Of a DNA stretch of 64,000 nucleotides, positions 50,411-58,695 are shown piece after piece. A model generated the notes under the pieces. That model did not search any database. It worked only from the letters and a program-made list of their open reading frames with translations, and had not been told where the DNA came from. Source of the DNA: UBA5078 sp033721235 (lineage in GTDB: Bacteria > Pseudomonadota > Gammaproteobacteria > Pseudomonadales > Pseudohongiellaceae); contig JAWWAY010000003.1 in the NCBI GenBank assembly GCA_033721235.1, positions 62,001 through 126,000 on the forward strand. Reading direction: 5' to 3'. Both the position numbers and the translations under genes were made by a program. Numbering within the stretch: position 1 is the first letter of the stretch; each line of letters starts with the position of its first letter.

Positions 50411-51250
50411 ATGAAAAATATTAAAAATCAATTGCTTAACGCTCAGGTGGTCGCTATTCCCGAGAGTCGACAGCTGGATGTGCTCGCAGATCTGTTACTC
50501 AATCGTGGGGCCCAAGTGTTACGTGTACCCCTCGTCTCCATCCTAGATGCGCCTGATCAGGGCCCCATTAGGCTGTGGTTACAGCAATTTATTGAGCACA
50601 CTCCTGACTATTTGGTGGTGTTGACCGGCGAAGGACTAAGGCGATTAAGGAGTGCCGCTCAGCGCGAGGAATGCGAGGAGCAATTTCTGGCAAGCCTGGA
50701 TCGAGTTAGCAAGATTTGTCGCGGGCCTAAGCCGGGACGAGTGTTACGAGAGCTGTCCATGCGTCCCGATCTATTGGGTAAGGCTCCCACGAGCGAGGGC
50801 ATCATTGCGGCGCTTGAGGACTTGGACCTGAGTGGCAAGCGAGTGGCGGTGCAACTCTATGGCGAGGAGCCTAATTTGCGCTTGATCAATTACTTACAGG
50901 ATAGGGGGGCGACGGTCTTGCCGGTATCCCCCTATGTGTATGCACCCGATGCCGACGAGGAAAAGGTATTGGCGCTCATTCAATCTTTAATCGCAGGAAC
51001 GGTGACCATGATGTGTTTCACCTCCCAGCCTCAGCTGCGACGCCTGCAAAAGATTGCTGAAAACAATGCCTTGCTTGAGCCTTTAATAGAGGCTCTCAAC
51101 AGCATCCATATAGCGGCGGTAGGCCCCATTGTCGCGCGTCAATTGGAAGAGGCGGGAATTCGCGTGTCAGTCATGCCGGAGTCCTTGTACTTTATGAAGC
51201 CCATGGTCACCGAGCTAGCGAAACTGGTGGCTCAGCAGCCCCCTCAGTAA
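50411..51250 (+). CDS. HemD-like (uroporphyrinogen-III synthase family) protein
   Basis: The 279 residues have the two-lobed HemD fold pattern: LLLNRGAQVLRVPLVSI near the start, DYLVVLTGEGLRRL, the linker GKRVAVQLYGEEPN, and the end FTSQPQLRRLQKIAENN and IAAVGPIVARQLEEAGI. It is not next to hemC or hemXY, and key family spacing is loose, so it may be a second, specialised paralogue (such forms accompany nitrate/nitrite genes) rather than the housekeeping enzyme. It starts behind the divergent region with GTAACAC repeats. Confidence 0.75.
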   Translation: MKNIKNQLLNAQVVAIPESRQLDVLADLLLNRGAQVLRVPLVSILDAPDQGPIRLWLQQFIEHTPDYLVVLTGEGLRRLRSAAQREECEEQFLASLDRVSKICRGPKPGRVLRELSMRPDLLGKAPTSEGIIAALEDLDLSGKRVAVQLYGEEPNLRLINYLQDRGATVLPVSPYVYAPDADEEKVLALIQSLIAGTVTMMCFTSQPQLRRLQKIAENNALLEPLIEALNSIHIAAVGPIVARQLEEAGIRVSVMPESLYFMKPMVTELAKLVAQQPPQ

Positions 51251-51293
51251 TAGGGTTTCGGACCATAATGAACAAAGGAAGAATGAAAAATTT

Positions 51294-52067
51294 ATGCGAG
51301 TGATGACACTAAATTGCAATGGTATTCGTGCGGCGGCTAAAAAGGGTTTTTTCGAATGGCTGAAAGAAGTGGATGCCGATGTGATCTGCTTGCAAGAGAC
51401 CAAGGCTCAGATACATCAGTTAGAAGACCCTATATTTCACCCCGAGGGCTACCACTGCTACTATTTTGACGCACTTAAGAAAGGTTATTCGGGAACTGCC
51501 CTATACAGCAAGAAAAAGCCTGATCGGGTCAGCAAAGGCCTCGGATGGCCAATCGCCGATGAGGAAGGCAGATACATACAGGCCGATTTCGGCGATCTGA
51601 GTATTGCATCCCTGTATTTGCCTTCAGGTTCCAGTAGCGATGAGCGCCAGGCTAGAAAATTTGAATTTCTAGATGATTACATGGCGCATATGCGCAAGCT
51701 CGCCGCCGATGATAGGCAGTATATCGTCTGCGGTGACTGGAATATCTGCCACAAAGAGATTGATCTTAAAAACTGGAAGGCTAATCAAAAAAATTCTGGT
51801 TTCTTACCGCAGGAGCGCGAGTGGCTGGATACCCTCTATGATGATGTTGGCTTTGTCGATGCTTTTCGCCTTGTGAACAAGAATGCGGAAGAATACAGCT
51901 GGTGGTCCGCCAGAGGGCAGGCACGTGCTAATAATGTGGGGTGGCGATTAGACTATCATGTGGTATCGCCTGAGATTGCACAGAAAGTACAGGCGGCGTC
52001 TATTTATCGAGAACAGCCCTTTTCGGATCACGCCCCGGTAACATTGGATTACAAAATCAAACTGTGA
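51294..52067 (+). CDS. Exonuclease III family nuclease, Crc-like but with intact active site
   Basis: The 257 residues are an AP-endonuclease/exonuclease III fold. The catalytic set is present: N7 in MTLNCNGIRAA, E34 in CLQETKA, GDWNICH (Asp/Asn), WRLDYH and the terminal SDHAPV (Asp-His). Overall the sequence (GRYIQADFGDLSIASLYLPSGSSSDERQARKFEFLDDY) resembles the Pseudomonas catabolite-repression protein Crc more than E. coli XthA. Crc has lost these residues. It is therefore likely a DNA-repair enzyme, possibly the ancestral form of Crc. A role in catabolite control cannot be judged here. Confidence 0.87.
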   Translation: MRVMTLNCNGIRAAAKKGFFEWLKEVDADVICLQETKAQIHQLEDPIFHPEGYHCYYFDALKKGYSGTALYSKKKPDRVSKGLGWPIADEEGRYIQADFGDLSIASLYLPSGSSSDERQARKFEFLDDYMAHMRKLAADDRQYIVCGDWNICHKEIDLKNWKANQKNSGFLPQEREWLDTLYDDVGFVDAFRLVNKNAEEYSWWSARGQARANNVGWRLDYHVVSPEIAQKVQAASIYREQPFSDHAPVTLDYKIKL

Positions 52068-52093
52068 GCAGTCAGAGAATTAGGAGAGAGTTT

Positions 52094-52672
52094 ATGCGCT
52101 TGGCGTTATTCGTCTTATTGGCATTGTTGGGGAGCGTTCAGGCCCTCGCTCAGGATTTGCAGGCCAGAATTACAACCAATAAAGGGGTGATAGTCGCTCA
52201 GCTTAATGAGCGTGCAGCGCCAACTAGTGTGGCTAATTTTGCCAATCTGGCCATGAGGGGCTTTTACGATGGCTTGCGCTTTCATCGGGTAGAGCCGCGC
52301 TTCATGATTCAAGGCGGCGACCCTAAAGGTAATGGAAGCGGTGGGCCGGGCTATCGTTTTACCGGAGAGCTGCTGCTAAAGCATACTCGTCCAGGGACTC
52401 TATCGATGGCCAATAGTGGCCCTGGGACAGATGGTAGCCAGTTCTTTATTACCCATGTTCCGACGCCCCATCTAGACGGCAAGCACTCTGTCTTTGGGCG
52501 TGTGACTACAGGGCAGGATGTAGTTAATGCGATTCGTCGTGGTGATACAATTGAGTCTATCGAGATACTGGGTGACCCAAGTGCAGTGTTTGCCCGCAAG
52601 AGTACAGAATTGCAGCGCTGGAATGTGGTGCTAGACACTAATTTTGTGGACCTTAAGCCTGCACCACAATAA
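52094..52672 (+). CDS. Periplasmic cyclophilin-type peptidyl-prolyl isomerase
   Basis: It speeds cis-trans proline isomerisation during folding of exported proteins. The 192 residues have a signal peptide (MRLALFVLLALLGSVQALAQ, cleavage after ALA or AQ) and the cyclophilin core with FHRVEPRFMIQGGDPKGNGSGGPG, GTLSMANSGPGTDGSQFFIT and LDGKHSVFGRV. ATG 52094 with TAGGAGAG close ahead is chosen; a GTG at 52064 is also in frame. Confidence 0.94.
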   Translation: MRLALFVLLALLGSVQALAQDLQARITTNKGVIVAQLNERAAPTSVANFANLAMRGFYDGLRFHRVEPRFMIQGGDPKGNGSGGPGYRFTGELLLKHTRPGTLSMANSGPGTDGSQFFITHVPTPHLDGKHSVFGRVTTGQDVVNAIRRGDTIESIEILGDPSAVFARKSTELQRWNVVLDTNFVDLKPAPQ

Positions 52673-52683
52673 GCTTAGCAGTC

Positions 52684-52983
52684 CTAGGGAAGCACTTGCT
52701 TGAAGGGTTTAACCGTCCAGCTTTCGAATACCCCTTCTAGCGCATAGGGGTCGGCATCTGCCCATGTCTGGGCTTGCTCGAGCGAATCGAATTCCACGAT
52801 CAGAAGGCTGCCAGTAAAGCCAGCCTCTCCGGGCTCTTCGTTATCAATGGCAGGGTGAGGGCCGGCAATAATAATACGGCCTTGATCCTTCAATGTTTGC
52901 AAGCGCTCTAAGTGAGCGGGGCGATTTACTTTGCGCAGTGGCAAACTATTGGGGACGTCTTTGCATATGATGGCGTATAGCAT
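52684..52983 (-). CDS. YciI-like protein
   Basis: This 99-residue protein of the YCII (dimeric ferredoxin-like) family begins MLYAIICKDVPNSLPLRKVNRPAHLERLQ. The conserved His (about 24) and Asp (in WADADPYALEG, about 77) are the putative catalytic pair. The function in cells is unknown. In gammaproteobacteria yciI commonly sits near yciK-, yciO- and septation-related genes, which fits the following yciO. Confidence 0.9.
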   Translation of the reverse strand: MLYAIICKDVPNSLPLRKVNRPAHLERLQTLKDQGRIIIAGPHPAIDNEEPGEAGFTGSLLIVEFDSLEQAQTWADADPYALEGVFESWTVKPFKQVLP

Positions 52984-53134
52984 TGGTATACCTTAATTGG
53001 CTTCAAATTTGGGCACTATCTTAATCGATTTGTCTGCGGGAGTCTGTTATTGTCGCTCTCGAATTTTCCTATGAGTACGGCCCTAGCTCGCATGCTGCGG
53101 GTGTATCGCCGTCGTTAGTGGTGTAAGAAGTAGT

Positions 53135-53755
53135 ATGGCGCAGTTTTTAGAGATCCATCCGCAAAATCCAGAGCCCAGATTGATTAAGCAGGCTGTCCAG
53201 GTGCTATTAAATGGCGGGGTTATTGTCTATCCCACGGATTCCACCTATGCCCTCGGATGTCATCTTGGCGATAAAACGGCTCTGGAGCGTATTCGCCGAA
53301 TTCGACGCTTGTCTGATAAGCATAACTTCACATTGGTATGCGCCGACCTGTCGGCTATTGCCAATTACGCGAAAGTGCCCAATAGCGCCTATCGCTTGTT
53401 GAAAGCGTATACGCCGGGAGCCTACACCTTTATTTTACAGGCATCTCCTGAAGTGCCGCGTCGCTTGATGCACCCTAAGCGCAAGAGCATCGGTCTGCGT
53501 GTACCACAGAATAATGTTGCCCAAGCCCTGCTCGCCGAACTGGGCGAACCTATTATGAGTACCAGTCTCATACTGCCTGATGAGTCCGACCCATTAGTGG
53601 ATATCCATGAGATACAGGAGCGTATGGACAAGCATGTGGATCTAATCATCGAGAGCAGTGGTTGTGGCTTAGAGCCAACAACGGTGATCGACCTGATAGG
53701 CGGTGGCGCTGAGTTGATCCGTCACGGCAAGGGCGATACGACTCCGTTTGAGTAA
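53135..53755 (+). CDS. yciO: YciO, Sua5/YrdC-family protein
   Basis: The 206 residues belong to the YrdC/Sua5 fold that makes threonylcarbamoyl-AMP for tRNA t6A; YciO is the paralogue whose own activity is less certain. Motifs: GGVIVYPTDSTYALGCHLGDKTALERI, KHNFTLVCADLS, TPGAYTFIL and KRKSIGLRVPQN. It begins the yciO-trpS-scpAB-rluB cluster, with a 96-nt gap before trpS. Confidence 0.9.
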   Translation: MAQFLEIHPQNPEPRLIKQAVQVLLNGGVIVYPTDSTYALGCHLGDKTALERIRRIRRLSDKHNFTLVCADLSAIANYAKVPNSAYRLLKAYTPGAYTFILQASPEVPRRLMHPKRKSIGLRVPQNNVAQALLAELGEPIMSTSLILPDESDPLVDIHEIQERMDKHVDLIIESSGCGLEPTTVIDLIGGGAELIRHGKGDTTPFE

Positions 53756-53851
53756 TACGGATTCGATGCAGTAAAAATAATCGTATTGTGTATATTCATC
53801 TGCGATAATTTGGCTGTTCAATTAAGCATAGATACAAAAAAGGATTAGGAT

Positions 53852-55066
53852 TTGTCTACGGATACATCGCAGCAGCGCGTGCTCTCGGGCATGAGACCCA
53901 CTGGTCGCTTACATTTAGGTCACTTACATGGTGTTCTAAAGAACTGGGTGACGCTTCAGAATCAATATGACTGCTTCTTCTTTGTTGCAGACTGGCATGC
54001 ATTGACGACTCACTATAGTGACCCTAGTGAGATGGAAGCATCCGTCTATGAAATGGTAATCGACTGGTTGGCAGTAGGGGTGGACCCAAAAGCGGCATCC
54101 CTGTTCATTCAATCAAAAGTGCCAGAGCATGCCGAGTTGCATGTTCTGCTGTCCATGATTACGCCTTTAGGCTGGCTGGAAAGGGTTCCAAGCTATAAGG
54201 ACCAGCAAGAGAAACTGCGCGACAAAGACCTAGAGACTTATGGTTTTCTCGGCTACCCGCTATTACAAAGCGCCGATATCTTGATCTACAAGGCCGCGCA
54301 CGTGCCCGTTGGGGCTGATCAGGTTGCTCATGTGGAATTGACGCGAGAGGTCGCTCGCCGTTTTAACCATACCTATGGGCGCGAAGTGAATTTCGAAGAG
54401 CTCGCCATAGCGGCGGCAAAGAAGATGGGCAAGAGCGCTGCCAAACAGTTCGCCCGCATGCGCACCGCCTATCAGGAGCAAGGCGACCAAGAGGCTTTAG
54501 CAGCGGCTAGAGAGTTATTAGTTGCGCAGCAAAATATTTCTGCAGCGGACAAAGAACGCTTGCAAGGTTATTTGGAGGGGGGCGGTAAAGTGATACTGCC
54601 TGAGCCTCAGGCCCTACTAACGCCAGCGTCAAAAATGCCGGGGCTTGACGGTCAGAAGATGTCCAAGTCCTATAATAATACGATTTCCTTGCGTGAGCCG
54701 ATCGATCAGATACAGACAAAGATCGCAAAAATGCCTACGGATCCGGCTCGAATAAAGCTCACCGACGCTGGTGACCCTCAGAAGTGTCCCGTATGGCAAT
54801 TACATGAAGTCTACTCTGACGCTGCCACCAAGGAGTGGGTCGTGCAGGGATGTAAGAGTGCGGGCATCGGCTGTTTAGAGTGCAAGAAGCCGGTGATAGA
54901 CGCTGTTGTGGCAGAGATTGAGCCTATTCAGCAAAGAGCGAGTGTGTATGAAAAGGACCCGGGCGCCGTAAGAGATATTATCGCTCGTGGCAACGAGGCT
55001 GCTAGAGAAACGGCAGTCAGCACCATGCAGGATGTGCGTGATGCTATGGGACTTAACTATAAGTGA
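53852..55066 (+). CDS. trpS: Tryptophan--tRNA ligase
   Basis: This class I synthetase charges tRNA-Trp. The 404 residues show GMRPTGRLHLGHLHGVLKNW with the HLGH motif and GQKMSKSYNNT. An insertion of about 60 residues before KMSKS (roughly 185-255, KKMGKSAAKQFARMRTAYQ ... GGGKVILPEPQ) makes it longer than E. coli TrpS (334) and is typical of the Pseudomonas-like form. The start is TTG 53852 with AAAGGATTAGGA ahead. The stop overlaps the possible GTG start of scpA. Confidence 0.96.
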   Translation: MSTDTSQQRVLSGMRPTGRLHLGHLHGVLKNWVTLQNQYDCFFFVADWHALTTHYSDPSEMEASVYEMVIDWLAVGVDPKAASLFIQSKVPEHAELHVLLSMITPLGWLERVPSYKDQQEKLRDKDLETYGFLGYPLLQSADILIYKAAHVPVGADQVAHVELTREVARRFNHTYGREVNFEELAIAAAKKMGKSAAKQFARMRTAYQEQGDQEALAAARELLVAQQNISAADKERLQGYLEGGGKVILPEPQALLTPASKMPGLDGQKMSKSYNNTISLREPIDQIQTKIAKMPTDPARIKLTDAGDPQKCPVWQLHEVYSDAATKEWVVQGCKSAGIGCLECKKPVIDAVVAEIEPIQQRASVYEKDPGAVRDIIARGNEAARETAVSTMQDVRDAMGLNYK

Positions 55067-55980
55067 ATCAAATGAGTGACGAGCAAAATTCTACAGAGAT
55101 AGAGGGACAGGCTCCGGAAGCGACTGCGGCCGAGCCGGCGAATTCGGCTGCCCCGAATCCTGCTGAGCAAGACGGCACTCAGAACAGCGGAGGGACTTCT
55201 CAACAGGAGATGCCGTTCGCTTTAGTCGATGGTAAAGCCTATACCGAGCTTCCCCTTGATCTTTATATTCCTCCAGATGCTTTAGAGGTGTTTCTAGAGG
55301 CGTTCGAAGGCCCCTTAGACTTACTGCTGTATCTGATTAAGCGTCAAAATATCGATATCTTGGATATTAACGTTGCTGAGATTACTGATCAGTATATGGC
55401 TTATGTTGAGCTAATGGAGGCGAGCCAGTTTGAACTAGCGGCAGAGTACTTGGTGATGGCTGCTATGTTGGCAGAGATTAAATCGCGAATGCTCTTGCCT
55501 CGAAGCAGCATTGAAGAAGAGGACGAGGAAGACCCACGAGCTCAGTTGATTCGCCGTTTGCAAGAGTACGAGCGCTATAAACAAGCCGCCGAGGACATGG
55601 ACGAACTGCCGCGTCTTGAGAGAGATGTGTTTGTAGCTGATGCACAGTCTCCAGACTTACAGCGTGTGGCGCCAGAACCGGATGTGGACCTCAAGGAGAT
55701 TTTGGTGTGTCTGGCGATGGTTTTACGCAGAGCAGATATGTTTGAAAGCCATCAGGTACAAAGAGAAACGCTTTCCACCCGCGAGAAAATGTCCGAAATC
55801 CTAGTGCGGCTGAGTAGCCATAAATTTGTTCCTTTGGTGTCGTTGTTGATGCGTGAAGAGGGTAGATTGGGCGTGGTAGTAACTTTCCTCGCGGTAATGG
55901 AGTTAATAAAAGACTCATTGGTAGAGATAGTACAAAGTGAGCCGTTTGGCCCTATACATTTGAAGGCGCGGAGTGAATGA
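55063..55980 (+). CDS. scpA: Segregation and condensation protein A
   Basis: ScpA is the kleisin subunit of the SMC-ScpAB condensin. The 305 residues have a 60-residue low-complexity N-terminus, then the kleisin core (FEGPLDLLLYLIKRQNIDILDINVAEITDQYMAYVELM ... LLPR) and the C-terminal winged helix (SLLMREEGRLGVVVTFLAVMELIKD). The start may be GTG 55063 (overlapping the trpS stop) or ATG 55072. It overlaps scpB by 4 nt. Confidence 0.93.
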   Translation: MNQMSDEQNSTEIEGQAPEATAAEPANSAAPNPAEQDGTQNSGGTSQQEMPFALVDGKAYTELPLDLYIPPDALEVFLEAFEGPLDLLLYLIKRQNIDILDINVAEITDQYMAYVELMEASQFELAAEYLVMAAMLAEIKSRMLLPRSSIEEEDEEDPRAQLIRRLQEYERYKQAAEDMDELPRLERDVFVADAQSPDLQRVAPEPDVDLKEILVCLAMVLRRADMFESHQVQRETLSTREKMSEILVRLSSHKFVPLVSLLMREEGRLGVVVTFLAVMELIKDSLVEIVQSEPFGPIHLKARSE

Positions 55981-56840
55981 ACGAATCAGACAACAAACTT
56001 AAACAAATCGTAGAAGGCTTGTTATTAGCGGCAGGTAAACCATTGACCTTGACTGCCATTGCCGAGGTCTTCGAAGAAGAAGAGAGACCGTCCCTGGATG
56101 AGCTTAAGGCTGTTATGGAAGAAATAACGGCAGATACCGAAGGGCGTGGTTTTGAACTAAAAGAAGTTGCTTCCGGTTACCGCTTTCAGGTTCGCCAAGG
56201 CTTAAGCACTTGGGTGTCGCGCCTATGGGAAGAGAAACCACAGCGCTACACGCGCGCCATGCTGGAGACCTTGGCTCTCATTGCCTACCGCCAACCCATT
56301 ACACGTGGCGATATCGAAGAGATTCGAGGTGTAAGCGTCAGTTCTACTATTATTCGAACACTGCTCGATAGAGAGTGGATTCGAGTGGTGGGGCATCGAG
56401 ATGTGCCAGGTAGGCCCGCCATGTTTGCCACTACCAAGCAGTTCTTGGACTATTTTAATTTGAAGAACTTGCAAGAGTTGCCACCTTTGTCCGAAATTCG
56501 CGATTTGGACAAGCTTAATCCTGAACTGGCATTGGATGACGAAAAGAGCGATATGCGTGTGTTGGAGCTGCCTTCTGAAGAAGAGGAAAGCGACGCGGAG
56601 CACGGCCCAGAATATAGCGCGGAAGATGAGTCGGAAATCTTGCGCGAAGAAGAGGAAGCAATGGCTTTGGCCAAGCGACCGTTGGATGAGATTCTTGGTG
56701 TTGGTAAGTTCGCTGCTGACGAGGAAGACGAAGAGGCCGAGGGCGACGAGGACGACGAGGACGTAAGTGAAGCCCCGTCAGAAATGGAAACCGAGCAGTC
56801 CGATGAAGAGGAAACTCAGCAAGAACCTAAAGAGTCGTAG
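55977..56840 (+). CDS. scpB: Segregation and condensation protein B with acidic tail
   Basis: ScpB is the winged-helix partner of ScpA. It has 287 residues: two winged-helix domains (about 1-170; VEGLLLAAGKPLTLTAIAEVF, TLALIAYRQPITRGDIEEIRGV, GRPAMFATTKQFLDYF), then an exceptionally acidic Glu/Asp tail (about 190-287) with only short conserved islands (KRPLDEILGVGKFA). The tail is longer than usual. Confidence 0.94.
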   Translation: MNESDNKLKQIVEGLLLAAGKPLTLTAIAEVFEEEERPSLDELKAVMEEITADTEGRGFELKEVASGYRFQVRQGLSTWVSRLWEEKPQRYTRAMLETLALIAYRQPITRGDIEEIRGVSVSSTIIRTLLDREWIRVVGHRDVPGRPAMFATTKQFLDYFNLKNLQELPPLSEIRDLDKLNPELALDDEKSDMRVLELPSEEEESDAEHGPEYSAEDESEILREEEEAMALAKRPLDEILGVGKFAADEEDEEAEGDEDDEDVSEAPSEMETEQSDEEETQQEPKES

Positions 56841-56904
56841 TCACTTTGAGACGAGATCGCAATAGAATTTAATTTTATATTATGCAACATGTCGGGAGAC
56901 AGCA

Positions 56905-57678
56905 ATGGACGAAAAACTACAGAAAGTATTAGCACGAGCGGGTTTTGGTTCGCGCCGCGAGATGGAACAATGGATCAAACAGGGGCGCGTCAAAATTAAC
57001 GGCGAGCTGGCGACGATAGGTGATCGTGTTAGTCCTCAGGACGCGCTACTCGTTGACGGCAAGAAGGTAAATCCCCGTAGTGCCGTCGCTGAGACCCAGC
57101 GTGTTTTGCTCTACAATAAGCCTGAGAGTGAAATTTGTTCACGTAAGGACCCAGAGGGTCGCCCCAGTGTTTTCGACCGCCTACCTAAAATTGTCCATGG
57201 CCGCTGGGTAGCCATTGGCCGCCTCGATATTAATACCAGTGGCCTGTTATTATTTACGACTGACGGTGAGTTGGCGAATAGGCTTATGCACCCGTCTTCG
57301 AATATAGATCGCGAGTACGCCGTGCGAGTGATGGGGGAAGTCACAGAGGAGCATGTGCAGGCGATGCACAAGGGCGTTATGATTGACGATCACCTATGCC
57401 GCTTTACCGATATCCAATACTTTGCTGGCGAAGGTCTAAATCGTTGGTATCACGTGGTGCTTATGGAAGGGCGCAATAGAGAGGTCCGCAAGCTATGGGA
57501 ATCTCAAGGCTTGAAAGTGAGTCGCCTAAAAAGAGTACGCTACGGCCCTATTTTCATTCCGAGTAAAGTGAAGAAGGGCGACTACTATGAGCTGCCGCGA
57601 GAGGAAATGAAATTGCTTTATGATGCGGTGGGTCTGCCAATGAAACCCAAGCCAAAGAAACAGCCGACGCGCAGATAA
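56905..57678 (+). CDS. rluB: 23S rRNA pseudouridine synthase RluB
   Basis: It converts U2605 (E. coli numbering) of 23S rRNA to pseudouridine. The 257 residues have an N-terminal S4 domain (EKLQKVLARAGFGSRREMEQWIKQGRVKING), the catalytic Asp in GRLDINTSGLLLFTTDG, and EGRNREVRKLWESQG. A short basic tail follows. It closes the scpAB cluster and is followed by a good terminator. Confidence 0.95.
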   Translation: MDEKLQKVLARAGFGSRREMEQWIKQGRVKINGELATIGDRVSPQDALLVDGKKVNPRSAVAETQRVLLYNKPESEICSRKDPEGRPSVFDRLPKIVHGRWVAIGRLDINTSGLLLFTTDGELANRLMHPSSNIDREYAVRVMGEVTEEHVQAMHKGVMIDDHLCRFTDIQYFAGEGLNRWYHVVLMEGRNREVRKLWESQGLKVSRLKRVRYGPIFIPSKVKKGDYYELPREEMKLLYDAVGLPMKPKPKKQPTRR

Positions 57679-57691
57679 GTGCTGAGTTAAA

Positions 57692-57730
57692 CCCTTCCTG
57701 ATAGCTCTAGGTCTCAGGAAGGGCTGTTTT
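57692..57730 (+). terminator. Rho-independent terminator of rluB
   Basis: CCCTTCCTGA (57692-57701) pairs with TCAGGAAGGG (57714-57723), followed by CTGTTTT. The convergent GGDEF gene ends 12 nt further on. Confidence 0.85.
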
Positions 57731-57741
57731 ACGAGACGTGC

Positions 57742-58659
57742 CTAGTTCAGAGTGTGCTTTCTATTGCGGTATAAAGCCTTCTTTGCTCTTTCAATAAAGC
57801 TTTTGCTGCTATCTGTCCCGGTTAGAGTTGTAACGCCAGAGTTGACGTGTGGAGACGTCATGCCCAGCGCTTTCTTCTTAGCGGACATTTTTCCTATCAA
57901 GCCCTTCTTATCTATCCAGGCGCAAAGGCGGTCATTGATAACTTGAGCGCCGTTCCTGTCTGTGTTGTTCAATAGAACGAGAAACTGATTGTCGTTTATT
58001 CGAAAGACGGTGTCTGTATTGCGGGCTAGGGTTTCTATATGGGATGCCATATTGGTGATGACTTTGTCGTGATAGTCGCGACCGAAGTTCTGCTTGAACT
58101 CTTTAAGCTCATGGATTTCTAGAATCACTACTGAAAGCGGCTGATTGTGTCGCTTAGCTAAGTCAATTTCTCTATCCAGTGACACTTGCAAGAATTTAGT
58201 ATTACCGGTGCCGGTCATTGGGTCTTTAAAAACGGCGCTAACGGCATTGGAGTACTGTAAGGCATTACGCAGAGGGTTGATTAGGGCGCCAAGCAGTGAC
58301 TCTAGAATGCCGAGTTCTTTCTCGGAAAATTTTCGACTGCGTTTAAAAACGATTTCACCAAGCTTGTCTTCACTCGTAATGAGCCTATAGCCGCAGCTGT
58401 GGGATGCTTGCTTAGCGATAGCCTTGTCTATGCCTTGTGGTTCATTGAAGTACTGAATGCCGTCAAGCTTAACTGCAGTGTTCACGTTTTCCATAAACAG
58501 TTTTAATAGCGTGTCTAGTTCGAGCGATGACTGCAGGGCTTCGGATAGCTGCATGCGCAGATTCGCTGGAGTCTTAACGCGCTCACTCGCTTTTTCGATG
58601 GACTTTAGCTTAGTCGTCGAATTGCGAAGTGCTTGAGAATTTTGAACTGAAACAACCAT
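57742..58659 (-). CDS. Degenerate GGDEF protein with intact I-site, probable c-di-GMP receptor
   Basis: The 305 residues comprise an N-terminal GAF-like domain (about 40-135) and a GGDEF-fold domain (about 140-300). The active-site loop reads NDNQF (222-226) instead of GGDEF, and the metal-binding Asp segment is VVILEIHELKEF instead of an LVMDLDKFK-type, so cyclase activity is lost. The inhibitory c-di-GMP-binding site R213-N-T-D216, five residues before the loop, is intact. It is a diverged duplicate of the next gene upstream (37 nt apart, same strand, same N-terminal block ASHSCGYRLITSED). This combination is that of receptor-type GGDEF proteins such as PelD. Confidence 0.85.
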   Translation of the reverse strand: MVVSVQNSQALRNSTTKLKSIEKASERVKTPANLRMQLSEALQSSLELDTLLKLFMENVNTAVKLDGIQYFNEPQGIDKAIAKQASHSCGYRLITSEDKLGEIVFKRSRKFSEKELGILESLLGALINPLRNALQYSNAVSAVFKDPMTGTGNTKFLQVSLDREIDLAKRHNQPLSVVILEIHELKEFKQNFGRDYHDKVITNMASHIETLARNTDTVFRINDNQFLVLLNNTDRNGAQVINDRLCAWIDKKGLIGKMSAKKKALGMTSPHVNSGVTTLTGTDSSKSFIERAKKALYRNRKHTLN

Positions 58660-58695
58660 GATGCACCTATTAAATTTATTTAATTCAGTAAAAAG

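Noticed and set aside
56670..56840. Repetitive GAGGAC-type sequence at the end of scpB as a tandem repeat or CRISPR-like feature
   Set aside because: It encodes an acidic Glu/Asp tail in frame with scpB; units are irregular and there are no spacers.
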